The notes under the pieces are model-generated. The model had not been told where the DNA came from. It worked only from the letters and a program-made list of their open reading frames with translations, and did no database searches. A stretch of 64,000 nt of DNA from Henricia sp. BOLD:AAB3569 (taxonomy: Eukaryota; Echinodermata; Asteroidea; Spinulosida; Echinasteridae). The stretch covers positions 124,001 through 188,000 of the forward strand of contig JBBELK010001231.1 of NCBI GenBank assembly GCA_037783545.1. Direction: 5' to 3'. Both the position numbers and the translations under genes were made by a program. Shown in pieces: positions 54,785-64,000 of this stretch. The stretch's first letter is position 1; each line of letters opens with the position of its first letter.

Positions 54785-54954
54785 ACATCATATTAAAGTA
54801 CATTTACCATGTAACACGATGACCTGATAACAAAACTTACTGCACCAGTCGACTTCCCGTGCATGCAAACCCATAAAAGCATGTATTATATATATGACCA
54901 GATTTACTGCTACTATGATAATGACTCCGACTAGCTTCGACGTCCATCGTTACC

Positions 54955-55270
54955 GGAAGTGGGCGGTCTTCACTGAAACTGAGTGATAGCCCCTTCCGAT
55001 CATTTTAAAAGTACCCGAAACAGGCTCGGCGTCCTCGGAAACCTCTAAAAAGACCTAATATTTTGAAAGTCGGTTCATTATTGCCTAAAATAGGCGCCTA
55101 TTTGGTCTGAGGGAGGGGGAATTTAAGACCCCGCCCCCAGGGGGTCATCTAGGGGTCGGAAAATTTGAACCCCATCATTTTCCCATAATTTGACCTGGAA
55201 TCAACCCAATGAAGCAAAAAAATCAATTTCAGCAAAAAAATCCTACGGGATGACACGTCATACCGCACTA
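54955..55270 (-). repeat. right terminal inverted repeat of the Academ-like element
   Basis: Inverse of 49021-49320. The conserved block (GTCTGAGGGAGGGGG, ACCCCGCCCCCAGGGGGTCA) lies at about 55096-55158. Confidence 0.8.
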
Positions 55271-55864
55271 ATTATATACTGGGCCTTTCACGTGTGTAGT
55301 ACAGAATATAACTCAAATCTAGGCCAAACCTACCAGAAAATACGACAAAACAATAAAACGCATGACTGCCCACATGCAAAATCACACCATGACAACATCG
55401 AACGTGGGCCAAAAAATGGGTTATTTTCAGGTCATGAGTACGCACCGCTCATTCCGTGAATTCTTCAAAATTGTTAAGATACATAGTAATCCACAATCTC
55501 ATAAATCCAGGGTATTTAAATTAATCCAGCTAATCTATTAAAACGTTTGCCGTGTGGGTTGAAACAACTGTGACACGAGGAGCTATTGGGCGACGCAATA
55601 AGTACTGAGCAAATATTTTGAAAGGTTTAAAAGTGGAAACGTAAGCGCACTTAGCGATAATTTGTCCCAAATTTAGCCTGAAGTGGCGCCAGTGTTATTT
55701 TACCGTGTGTACACGCTTTAAGGTAGAGCTTGGTAATAGACTAATGTGTCAAAAGCTAGACAATTAAACGAGGAATGTGGTTATTTCACGTCGCCCGAGG
55801 GGATAGGAAGACAGAGGGTGAAGCTTCGATAAGAAAACAATCATAGAATTTAGAGAGTACTTAC

Positions 55865-55976
55865 CAACCAGCCCGGGAAAACCGGCTACTTTGCTGCCCG
55901 TCCAACTCCAAGCCAGGAGCACGAACACCAAGGCACACCACCTGGTCCGCAGCGAGCCAAAAACCGCTGCCATCAT
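55865..55976 (-). CDS. exon 1: signal peptide of the mosaic protease
   Basis: Encodes residues 1-37 and the first base of codon 38. The sequence MMAAVFGSLRTRW is followed by the hydrophobic core CALVFVLLAWSW and small residues TGSKVAG, a typical signal peptide with cleavage near residue 28-32. The donor is G|GTAAGT at 55864. The split codon G+GA gives Gly when joined to the SRCR exon at 31300, and reads PGLVGRLRLVKG, which runs straight into the SRCR start. A 24.6-kb intron separates them, so an extra exon in between cannot be ruled out. Confidence 0.78.
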
Positions 55977-56153
55977 TTTTACTCAATCCTACGGGCCTTC
56001 AGCTTAGACTAAACCCTGTGTACGGCCAACAGAAATCCCCCTGCACAAAATCCTCTTTTCTCAGCTGAACAGGGATTCAAAGAAAGTGTCGATTAAAGAA
56101 AAAAGCTTTGCTGAAAGCGCCAGCCAAAAAGCTACCCTGCAGCTCCTAGGGCC

Positions 56154-56159
56154 TTTATA
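56154..56159 (-). promoter_or_regulatory. candidate TATA box of the mosaic protease gene
   Basis: The - strand reads CCTATAAAGGCCC, 178 bases upstream of the exon 1 ATG. A start site about 30 bases downstream would give a 5' UTR of about 150 bases. No CCAAT box was confirmed. Confidence 0.4.
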
Positions 56160-56570
56160 GGCCTGTCACCTCCGTCCTTGTACGAACAATTCTTCTCCAA
56201 AATCAATTGTCAGAATTTGCGCAAAGCTGGACGTGCGATCTTCCTGACGAACACTTCAGTTGTCTAGCAATAGGCCTATCCTGTTTAATAACCAACGTCC
56301 GAACTCCTGTTCTACGTTTTTATAAACTGCCGCATGCGGTACAATTATTTGCGGTTTTCTATAGTCAACCAAAGTCAAGTCCAGTGGTGTCTGTGCCGCG
56401 TGTATACGTCACGGCGCGAAAATAGCATTGAAAATGGTTTTCGGCGACTGTTCCTGTATGTAGATATACACACCCTTATACCGCAGTTTGCCTGCAGAAC
56501 ACGCATTGTGGCTCGACGTGTGATGTCACGTGTATTATACGGTACGGTTCCTTGTTTGTCATCCCGCCAA

Positions 56571-56594
56571 AGCTGAGACCACGTGGTCTCAGCT
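56571..56594. promoter_or_regulatory. perfect 24-bp palindrome centred on CACGTG
   Basis: AGCTGAGACCAC followed immediately by its exact reverse complement. The centre CCACGTGG is an E-box. It lies about 600 bases upstream of the protease start codon and may be a regulatory site or the trace of a short hairpin element. Confidence 0.5.
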
Positions 56595-57167
56595 GTGAAA
56601 ATCCCTGGCGCACGTGTACACATGTACAGTGAGCGTTCATTTAGTCACCGATTTTTGGCAAACTGGCAAAATTTCAGAATTTCCCCCGAGGAAAGCGACT
56701 CGGTTAACTTCGCGGTGAATCGTGTTAGACTAACGATATGTTGACAGATGTTGCCACCGCATAGGCTACATGAATTCCAAATGCACCGCCTTTCCTTTTT
56801 TCAGGATTTGCAATGCCAAAAAATTGTAATCAACCGTTTTGTCCGAAAAACCTTACTCCAGTGAAAGATAGAAGTGGTTTCAACTGTCCAATGCAACAAT
56901 TCCGTCCGATATGATATATTTTATAAGAAAACGATAATTGAAGACGAATTGATTTAAATCCGTGTGCCCACGCATCTTTCACAAGGGCGTCTTAATGTGA
57001 AGGAAACTAGGTCCTTAATTCGACCACTGTACGTGACATTATGGTTCTGTTTTCCATGCAGTATAGCAAAGGAACCAGGCGAGCCTAAATATAACGGTGG
57101 CATCGCACAATTTTTTAAAAGCATGGACACGGTTTTTCATAGGTTTTTCATAGGGTGGTTTTGGGGT

Positions 57168-57335
57168 AACCACCTCCCCCCCTCCCCCCCCCCCCCCCCC
57201 CCTCCCCCTCTGCTCTGACTAAAAACAAAAAGTAATGCATTTATGTGAGTCCGCAACAAGCCGATATAAGAATGACTGCATGGTAACCTCCCCCCACCCC
57301 CCCCCCCCCCCCCCCCACCCTCCCCAATTGTAAAC
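57168..57335. repeat. two poly-C tracts
   Basis: C-rich tracts lie at about 57174-57210 and 57288-57325, each following the word GGTAACC(A)CCTCCCCC, so they may be two copies of a short duplication. Open frames of poly-Gly on the - strand are artefacts. Confidence 0.6.
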
Positions 57336-57699
57336 CAAAATTGGGGATTGGGGGAGGGGTTAGTGTGCAAGTCCACATATAGGCCTACAGACGCAACCCA
57401 TGTCAATATTTGCGCTACGAGTAAATAGTCTATCTCCACGATGTACAAGCCAAAGCTACATAGCCTCACAACTCAAGTTAGAACTTGCGTCCATTTTTAA
57501 TTATCGGAAAATTATGCTGGGGATTTACCCAAAGTTTCACAACTGTGCGCAGCATGGATATATCGAGGTCTGACACTTTTTTTGCGAAGTGATTGCAAAT
57601 AATCAGGAAATAAGAAAAGGAAACAAAACATACAATACAACTCTAATGGACGTTCATTTATTATTACACATGATACACACTTTCGTTTTCCCCCTTTAT

Positions 57700-57965
57700 T
57701 TTCCCTCTGTTTTAAAGACAGATTACATTATTGGAAAACCTTTAAAAACAGGAATAACAGCATTTAATACCAATAAATAGTAAAAAACAAAAAACAAAAA
57801 ACAAAAATAATTTGCAAACGATTTTTCAAAGCAACTTCAGTTGACAATTTCTCCAGAAAGAAAATACAATTTTAAACAGGAAAAAAAATCATGTTTATTA
57901 CCATTGTTGGCAACACTTTTAGTCGGGTTATCTTGTCAACTCATGAAGTAGCATTTTGGGTCACT
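57700..57965 (+). repeat. dispersed repeat family C, copy 4
   Basis: Shares GATTACATTATTGGAAAACC, AACACTTTTAGTCGGG and TTGTCAACTCATGAAGTA with copy 1 at 32155, and GGGTCACTGCAAATG with copy 5 at 61860. Confidence 0.45.
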
Positions 57966-59913
57966 GCAAATGATATACTTGGCTTTAAGCATTTGCAATT
58001 TGTTTGTGAGTCGTTATAAAATTAATCAAACGTTACAGTTAAACGTGTGGTCACGAACGGCAGGACTTACAATAACAACATTTCTCCGTCAAAGTTCATT
58101 TCCTTTTAAATTTTTGACTGTTTTCCAGCGGATCAATTACAATTCTTCAAATTTTCTCTGCACAAGCAAACCCTTAGAATTTGGCTCTGTTGGATATAGC
58201 ACCTGCGAATGGGCACAATAACGATACCTCTTTCTTGTTACGGTTGTTAGGGTCATTAAAGGTACATGTATATTATTGTCAGTGTTTGGGCATATGCAGC
58301 ACGATATGTGGCAGAGGGTAAATCTCCCCTACCATTGTTCCCCCATTGTGTCTCAAACATCCAAGGAATTTCTAAGGAATTCCTTTCAGTTTTTAGGGGA
58401 GTGGGGGTGGGGGAGTTGGTGCGTTAACAAAACTGAATAGTGTTTTAAGGTATAGAGGCGTTTGCCACATATCGTGCTGGGTATATGTTTGGGACCGATT
58501 TAACCTTGAGAAAAAATAAATTTGGTGCCCGATATGTGAAGGAATTTGGCAGTAGGGCCTAAGGAATTTTTTATTTATTTTTTAGGGGGAGGGGGTGATT
58601 CAATAACAAAAAGTGCACTGTAAAAAGTTATGGTAGCAGGATTTCCAGATTTTTTTCCCTATACTGTAATTTTGTAGTTATATTCTGTTGATTTGTTTTT
58701 TTCCTCTTATACAAATGCGGATTCTCCGTCACCGTCCTTAACCAAACCGGGCGAATTCTAAAAACAAATACAATTTTTATCCCTAAAAAATGTTTTGTTT
58801 TTACGAAAGTGTTATATCAGAAAAATTTAAAAAACTTGTTTTCCCTCTTTCGCTCCTTTACCGAATTGTTGTGTTATAATTGTTGTTTTTTTATTCCGTA
58901 AGTCTACAAAAATAATTATGTTTACCCAATAATGTTAAAGTGCTATATTACAAACACGGACACTGATCCGTAAAAATACGGAACTCAGTCTGTTGGTAAA
59001 CCAGTCCGGAAACAATAAACATTTGGACATGAGCCTATTATACAGTGTACAAGTGTGCTATAGAAATCGAAAACAAAATAACAGCCATAAATATTTTCCC
59101 CAAAAATTATAAGCTTTCGCGTGAAATATTGCGAAAAATCTAACAGTGGAAATAAAAAGGTACGTCTGTATTGTTGTCTTCCTTTAAAAACTTTTCGGAA
59201 CAGACAAAATAATTTTAAAACAATATTCACATTTTCTCCATAACTTTCTGTAAGTGGTTCATCGATGTTCCGAAAGCTAATACCTTTGGAAAACGAAAAG
59301 AAACTTATCCTTTTTATTCAAATTCATATTTTCAAAATGAACTCAGTAAAAGTAAACACAATATACCTTTAAAGTTTATGAAGGGTTGTACATTTTGGTG
59401 TAACACGCGGATGGCGTACCGCTAAGTTAATTGTAGCGGTCGCACGGGGCGAAGTACCCGCAAGCTGGGGCAGTTAGTCCCGGTCGCGGCATTCCAATCT
59501 TGCTACTTCACGGAGTTTGTAAGAAAACGTGTAGGCCTATGTCTGGTTATTCTCAAGTATCGAGGTGTATCCTCCGCCACCCATCCACAAAACCCTCAGG
59601 GGGAAATATTCGCATACCGTGGGGATCCCAGCCGTGTTAAGAATAACACCAAGGATGCGAAATAAACACCCAAGAAAACAAACAGTAGCGGGAACTGTTT
59701 CGGGGGTGATGGTCGTTCGGGCAAGGGCTATAGCGAGGTGACAGCAGAAAAGAACGTGTTACTCTTTGGTCGAAGAAAGATTTACTAAAACGTCAGTGTT
59801 GTGGTCTTGAGAATTTAAAGAGCTTTATTGGGTTCATCTTGTGATTGACAAGATGTCAATCAAAATGTCACAATCAGCATCGAACTTGTCTGAACCAAAG
59901 CAAGTCGTTTTTG
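57966..59913. other. upstream flank, no gene recognised
   Basis: AT-rich sequence with T-runs; no domain-encoding frame and no clear terminal repeats were found. Confidence 0.35.
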
Positions 59914-60887
59914 TGATGTGACTTGTGATGCGACTTGTGATGCGACTTGTGATGCGACTTGCGATGTGACTTGTCGTGTGACTTGTCGTGTGACTTGTCG
60001 TGTAACTTGTCGTGTGGCTTGTCGTGTGACTTGTCGTGTGACTTGTCGTGTGACTTGTCGTGTGACTTGCGATGTTACTTGTGATGCGACTTGTGATGCG
60101 ACTTGTGATGCGACTTGTGATGCGACTTGTGATGTGACTTGTGGTTTGAATTGTGTTGTGACTTGTGATGTGACTTGTGATGTGACTTGTGATGTGACTT
60201 GTGATGTGACTTGTGACGTGACTTGTGGCGTGATTTACGATGTGACTTGTGGTGTGACTTGAGACGTGACTTGTGGCGTGACTTGTGACGTGACTTGTGG
60301 CGTGACTTGTGGCGTGACTTGTGGTGTGACTTAATTGTGGTGTGACTTAATTGTGGTGTGACTTGTGGTGTGACTTGTGATGTGACTGGTGTCACTATTG
60401 TGGTGTCACTTAATTGTGGTGTGACTTGTGGTGTGACTTGTGATGCGACTTCCGATGGGACCTGTGGTGTGCTTGTGTCGTGCTTGTTATGTGCTTGTGA
60501 TGTGACTTGCGATGTGACTTGTGCTTTGACTTGTGTTGTGACCTGTGATGTGACTTGTGGTTTGATTTGTGTTGTGACTTGTGATGTGACTTTTGATGCG
60601 ACTTGCGATGCGACTTGCGATGTGACTTGTGGTGTGCTTGTGATGTGCTTGTGATGTGATTTGTGATGCGACTTGCGATGTGACTTGTGGTTTGACTTGT
60701 GTTGTGACTTGTGACGTGACTTTTGATGTGATTTGTGATGTGACTTGCGGTGTGACTTGCGGTGTGACTTGTGGTGTGACTTGTGACGTGAATTGTGGCG
60801 TGACTTGTGACGTGAATTGTGGCGTGACTTGTGATATAACTTGCGATGTGACTTGTGATGCGACTTGTGACGTGACTTGCGATGTGA
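59914..60887. repeat. GACTTGTGATGT minisatellite 2
   Basis: Nearly 1 kb of a 12-bp unit, GTGATGTGACTT, with variants such as GTCGTGTGACTT and GTGATGCGACTT. Because 12 is a multiple of three and the unit lacks stops, several long repetitive frames (CDVT and SHHK types) are open on both strands; I regard none as a gene. A few units of 9-11 bp shift the phase. The core GACTTGTG is shared with 39361-40017. Confidence 0.9.
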
Positions 60888-61859
60888 CCCAGTTCCCAAT
60901 CGGCCCAGATACCCTGACGTCACACATTTTCGGAAAATTAATATAGGCCTTTTTCCTAATTTTTAAAGATACCTCTTTAAGATAACCGTTATACAATCCC
61001 ATTGACTCATTAGGATTCAACCATGACCTAAATGAGTTCACCGGATCTGTAAACTATGCAAACCGTGACTTAGCACTTTGTGAGCGAGCTTTCTTGTATA
61101 CGAATTCAGTACGGGGTTGAATCGGATGTAAATTCATAAACCGTTTAATTACATACAATATAGTTCTGTTTTTATGCTATATTCTGTGGTTAAACGCGCC
61201 TTTGCTTTACGCATGCACCCATGGAAGGCTGTTGTGTCCTTAAAGGGAATTATTTCGAGCTCGTCCTAATTTGTTCTATGACGATGTAGTTAATTAACAA
61301 ATTTGTGGTTTTAATCACACCATCAATTTGTCTTTTTGGTGTCATTTTCATATTTGTCGGTTAAAATTGGTGTCGTTACACTTCAACCACTGACATACTC
61401 AAAGACTTTTAGCTATTATGTTCATGAAAGCTAAACACGTGAAATGTTCTTTCCCTAATGTCACTCGATATGAAATTAGCAATACATGTGGGTAATTCCC
61501 AAAATTAGGGGTCAAAAGTGTGACATGCTTTTAATAATTTCCAAGTGTGTTTAGTGATTGAAAATGGTTTTCCAGTAGAAAAAAATTATTTTTATTTCAA
61601 TAAATGCCACTTAAATTTAACGTATGTGTGTGGATAAGGCACTAAGGTTAATGCAAACTCATTCTACAGCTAATTTTCATTGGCGTAGGTAACCCGGGAC
61701 ACCAAATTCCTATTTAATACAATGGAACAAATTATGAGCCTTTATGGTCTTTTGTTTCAAATATTTGTCAGTAATCACAGAACAAAATATTCAAGAAATT
61801 GGTGCTTTCCCCTGTAATCACAGGCCACAGTCTATTACTGAGAATAAGTTAGGATACTG
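60888..61859. other. upstream flank, no gene recognised
   Basis: No gene or clear element. The words TTTAATCACACC, TTTTTGGTGTC and AAAATTGGTGTCG near 61310-61375 recall the TTAACACC-rich start of the window. Confidence 0.3.
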
Positions 61860-62300
61860 TGGGGTATACGCAGATACTTTATTGAGGGTATGCATTCTGC
61901 TTAAATGTCTGTCACCGTTGCTATTATCGCCTTGAGTAAGGTTTTTTTCCTTCTTCTTGTGAACTAGTGATGTAAAATTGTGGGTCACTGCACTGCAAAT
62001 GGTACAATGCTCATTTAAAGGTAGAGTACATGATTTGTAAACTGTTAAAAACGGCGCTATATCCACTGGTAATTGAAAGCCTATATAATAGGCCTATGTC
62101 ACCGATAAAACTACCTTGTAGAAATTTCAGCCACATTCAAGCATGGTTTTTGTGCATGAATGAATGGCTCCAAAAATTTGGAGATTTAAAAACTGTTTTG
62201 ACATTTTTCTCGTCAATGGGGGCACTTCAGACAAAAATAATTTCACAGGATAATTACTACCATTACTATATTTTGATAACACGTATAGCTTTCATATAAT
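61860..62300 (+). repeat. dispersed repeat family C, copy 5
   Basis: Shares GATAAAACTACCTTGTAGAA, ATTTCAGCCA and CATGGTTTTTGTGCATGAAT with 32155-32530, plus the GGGTCACTGCACTGCAAATG segment of copy 4. Confidence 0.5.
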
Positions 62301-63365
62301 AATTTCTTTGGAGGGTAATTACCATTCTGACCCTTACCTTTAAGCAAAGTTTAAGTTAAGCACGGTGAATTTTATTGTTATACATTTAAAGGTATCTGTC
62401 GCCAGTTTGAAAGAGAAACGTCTGGCGATATGTATTCTTTCCCCGGAGAAATAAGGATTCTCCGTCACTGTACACTGTACACATTTTTTTCTACATACCG
62501 AGTTCACAAAAAATGAGTACACCTGTGCGTGAGGTCCTCGGTGTTGAAACAAAATTTCAAGAAACATTCCTTGTTTAGGTCAGGTAACATGGGCACAAAG
62601 GCACAGTTCGTGTAATAAAACCACGAGTTTTCTTTTTAATATTTCAGGGTGACCGAACATTTTCAACGAAACACGCCAAAACGGCCCGGACCGATTACAC
62701 AATTGTATATGTCACATTTGTTTCCACGGAAATGTTGAAATACCGGATGTTTTGTTTACAACTGCCGCGAATGTCCGCACTATCTATATACGACACGTTA
62801 CATATTGCCGTTAATAAAGATAATTATTACATGGCTATTCATGCATAGTGGTCAGTGAGGCATATAGTGATTACAGTGAAAGGTGATCCATTTAATGGGT
62901 GCGCGTTCTTAATCTTACCCTCAAACAATATACTGAGGTTGCAAGCAAACTGGGGCGGCGGCCACAGGGGAATAACATGATTTTGCGGAATAAGGAATTA
63001 GCCTTGACTTTTAGGAAAATGCCGGTAGCGAAATTTGAGAAGTCAAACCAGAAATTGTTGGTGGTTTAATTTAAAAAAATAAAAGAGAGAAAACGAAATA
63101 AACTAAGTTGACCCAACCCCATTGTTTTGAACCCATGCTGAGCACGTCTTATTAAACAAAATGAAAAAGGACTAGATCTTTTTTTTCCAAATTCATCTGC
63201 ATGCCCTCATAATTTGTGTTGAGTGTTGATTTCTTGAAGGATAATCCTTCCATAACATTAGTTAAAGGAGGTGTTCAGATTTTTACAGAAAATGGATTTC
63301 GTTTTGACCTAAAAATCATATAAAATACCTCCCCAAAAAACTATCCATGGGAAGAAAACAGGAAA
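62301..63365. other. upstream flank with a diverged satellite-related stretch
   Basis: No gene is supported. At about 63110-63225 the order GAACC..GCTGAGCACGTCTTATTAAA, GACTAGATC, TTTTTTTCCAAATTCATCTG resembles part of the tandem repeat that begins at 63366, so a diverged copy may be present. Confidence 0.35.
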
Positions 63366-64000
63366 TTTGCAATCTCCAATTTGAATGTGGAAGCTAAAAT
63401 GTTGGTGTAAATACTGCACTGCTTTATGGAACAAGATAAATTAGTTTACAATACACCGGTGGTTTTTTGACGATATCCTTGAAAATGGATTGAGAACGCG
63501 ACATTTCAGAATGGTATAAGCACGCCTTATAAAAAAGAGACTATATTTTTTTCCAAATTCAACTGTCCTCATAATGTGTTTTATCAGGGCCCCTCAATTA
63601 AATATATGCTATACAGCTACTCCATTCATTTAAAATCATAAAAACCCTACATAGAAGTTGTTTTAGCGGTTAAAATCAAGGTTTTTTGTGCTAATTAAAA
63701 TTTGCAATCTCCAATTTGAATGTGGAAGCTAAAATGTTGGTGTAAATACTGCACTGCTTTATGGAACAAGATAAATTAGTTTACAATACACCGGTGGTTT
63801 TTTGACGATATCCTTGAAAATGGATTGAGAACGCGACATTTCAGAATGGTATAAGCACGCCTTATAAAAAAGAGACTATATTTTTTTCCAAATTCAACTG
63901 TCCTCATAATGTGTTTTATCAGGGCCCCTCAATTAAATATATGCTATACAGCTACTCCATTCATTTAAAATCATAAAAACCCTACATAGAAGTTGTTTTA
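63366..64000. repeat. 335-bp tandem repeat (satellite-like), continues beyond the window
   Basis: The unit starting TTTGCAATCTCCAATTTG at 63366 restarts at 63701. The second copy runs to the window end with no mismatch seen in 300 bases. A diverged relative lies just upstream. There is no coding capacity. Such near-identical units suggest a recent duplication or an actively homogenised satellite. Confidence 0.85.

Larger units (their letters stand above)
49021..55270 (-). mobile_element. Academ-like DNA transposon carrying a FEN/XPG-type nuclease gene
   Basis: A 6,250-bp element in intron 1. Both ends read TAGTGCGGTATG inward and continue as inverted repeats of about 300 bp (49021-49320 and about 54955-55270). 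The flanks are ATT at 49018-49020 and ATT at 55271-55273, a 3-bp target duplication; a TA duplication with slightly shorter ends is the alternative. It encodes one long intronless gene on the - strand, split by one stop codon. Academ transposons are known for 3-4-bp duplications, and some lineages carry an XPG-like nuclease, which fits, but I could not verify the family by search. Intronless structure and one disabling stop over about 1,613 codons suggest a fairly recent copy. Confidence 0.75.
16304..55976 (-). other. gene model: secreted SRCR-FN3x3-trypsin mosaic serine protease
   Basis: Six exons (55976-55865, 31300-30920, 27291-26944, 24201-23884, 18539-18240, 17106-16304) total 2,262 nt, exactly 754 codons with the stop, giving 753 residues. 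Every junction has GT...AG borders and phase 1, and each split codon completes sensibly. Order: signal peptide (1 to about 32), SRCR (about 38-160), FN3-1 (165-281), FN3-2 (281-387), FN3-3 (387-487), protease (487-753). The protein should be secreted and activated by cleavage. SRCR-plus-protease mosaics are known (neurotrypsin, hepsin, TMPRSS proteins), but I know of no vertebrate protease with three FN3 domains between the two. Extra phase-1 exons inside the long introns cannot be excluded, because they would also keep the frame. Confidence 0.85.

Noticed and set aside
57137-57469. Poly-Gly frame on the - strand
   Set aside because: It is produced by two poly-C tracts and has no other gene feature.
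59918-61041. Long Cys/Asp/Val/Thr- and Ser/His/Lys-rich open frames on both strands
   Set aside because: They are translations of a 12-bp minisatellite unit without stop codons; several overlapping frames are open at once and none has a domain or gene-like context.

Overview
The window looks like nuclear DNA of a marine invertebrate animal. The evidence is one spliced gene with long introns, phase-1 domain exons of the kind spread by exon shuffling, and dense short inverted-repeat elements and tRNA-derived SINEs. A deuterostome such as a lancelet, hemichordate or echinoderm is my best guess, but no sequence feature settles the phylum.

Host gene (- strand, 55976 down to 16304). Six exons join in frame, every intron is phase 1, and the model predicts a 753-residue secreted protein: signal peptide, one SRCR domain, three fibronectin type III domains and a C-terminal trypsin-type serine protease with an intact catalytic triad. 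Introns 1 to 5 are about 24.6, 3.6, 2.7, 5.3 and 1.1 kb and hold most of the repeats.

Left part (6253-16271). A structurally intact Ty3/gypsy-type LTR retrotransposon of 10,019 bp lies on the + strand, with two 1,397-bp LTRs that look identical by eye, a 4-bp target duplication and a tRNA-Leu primer site. It encodes a small membrane-protein ORF, Gag, Pol reached through a -1 frameshift signal, and a third ORF with two C2H2 zinc fingers where an envelope gene might be expected. It is inserted 32 bp past the protease stop codon, in antisense orientation to the host gene. A GTGAGG motif recurs through its LTRs and its genes.

Middle (16.3-49 kb). Exons 6 to 2 of the protease gene are interspersed with hairpin MITEs, several tRNA-related SINEs (one group carrying telomere-like CCCTAA tracts), a decayed Tc1/mariner transposon with long inverted repeats, and a GACTTGTG minisatellite.

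Right part (49-64 kb). Intron 1 holds a 6,250-bp DNA transposon (49021-55270) with about 300-bp inverted repeats and an ATT duplication. It carries one reading frame of about 1,613 codons cut by a single in-frame TAG; its second half contains a FEN1/XPG-like nuclease core and a cysteine-rich tail, suggesting the Academ superfamily. The first exon and probable TATA box of the protease gene follow. Upstream are a second GACTTGTG minisatellite and, at the window edge, a 335-bp tandem repeat. No rRNA gene, intact tRNA gene or CRISPR array was seen.
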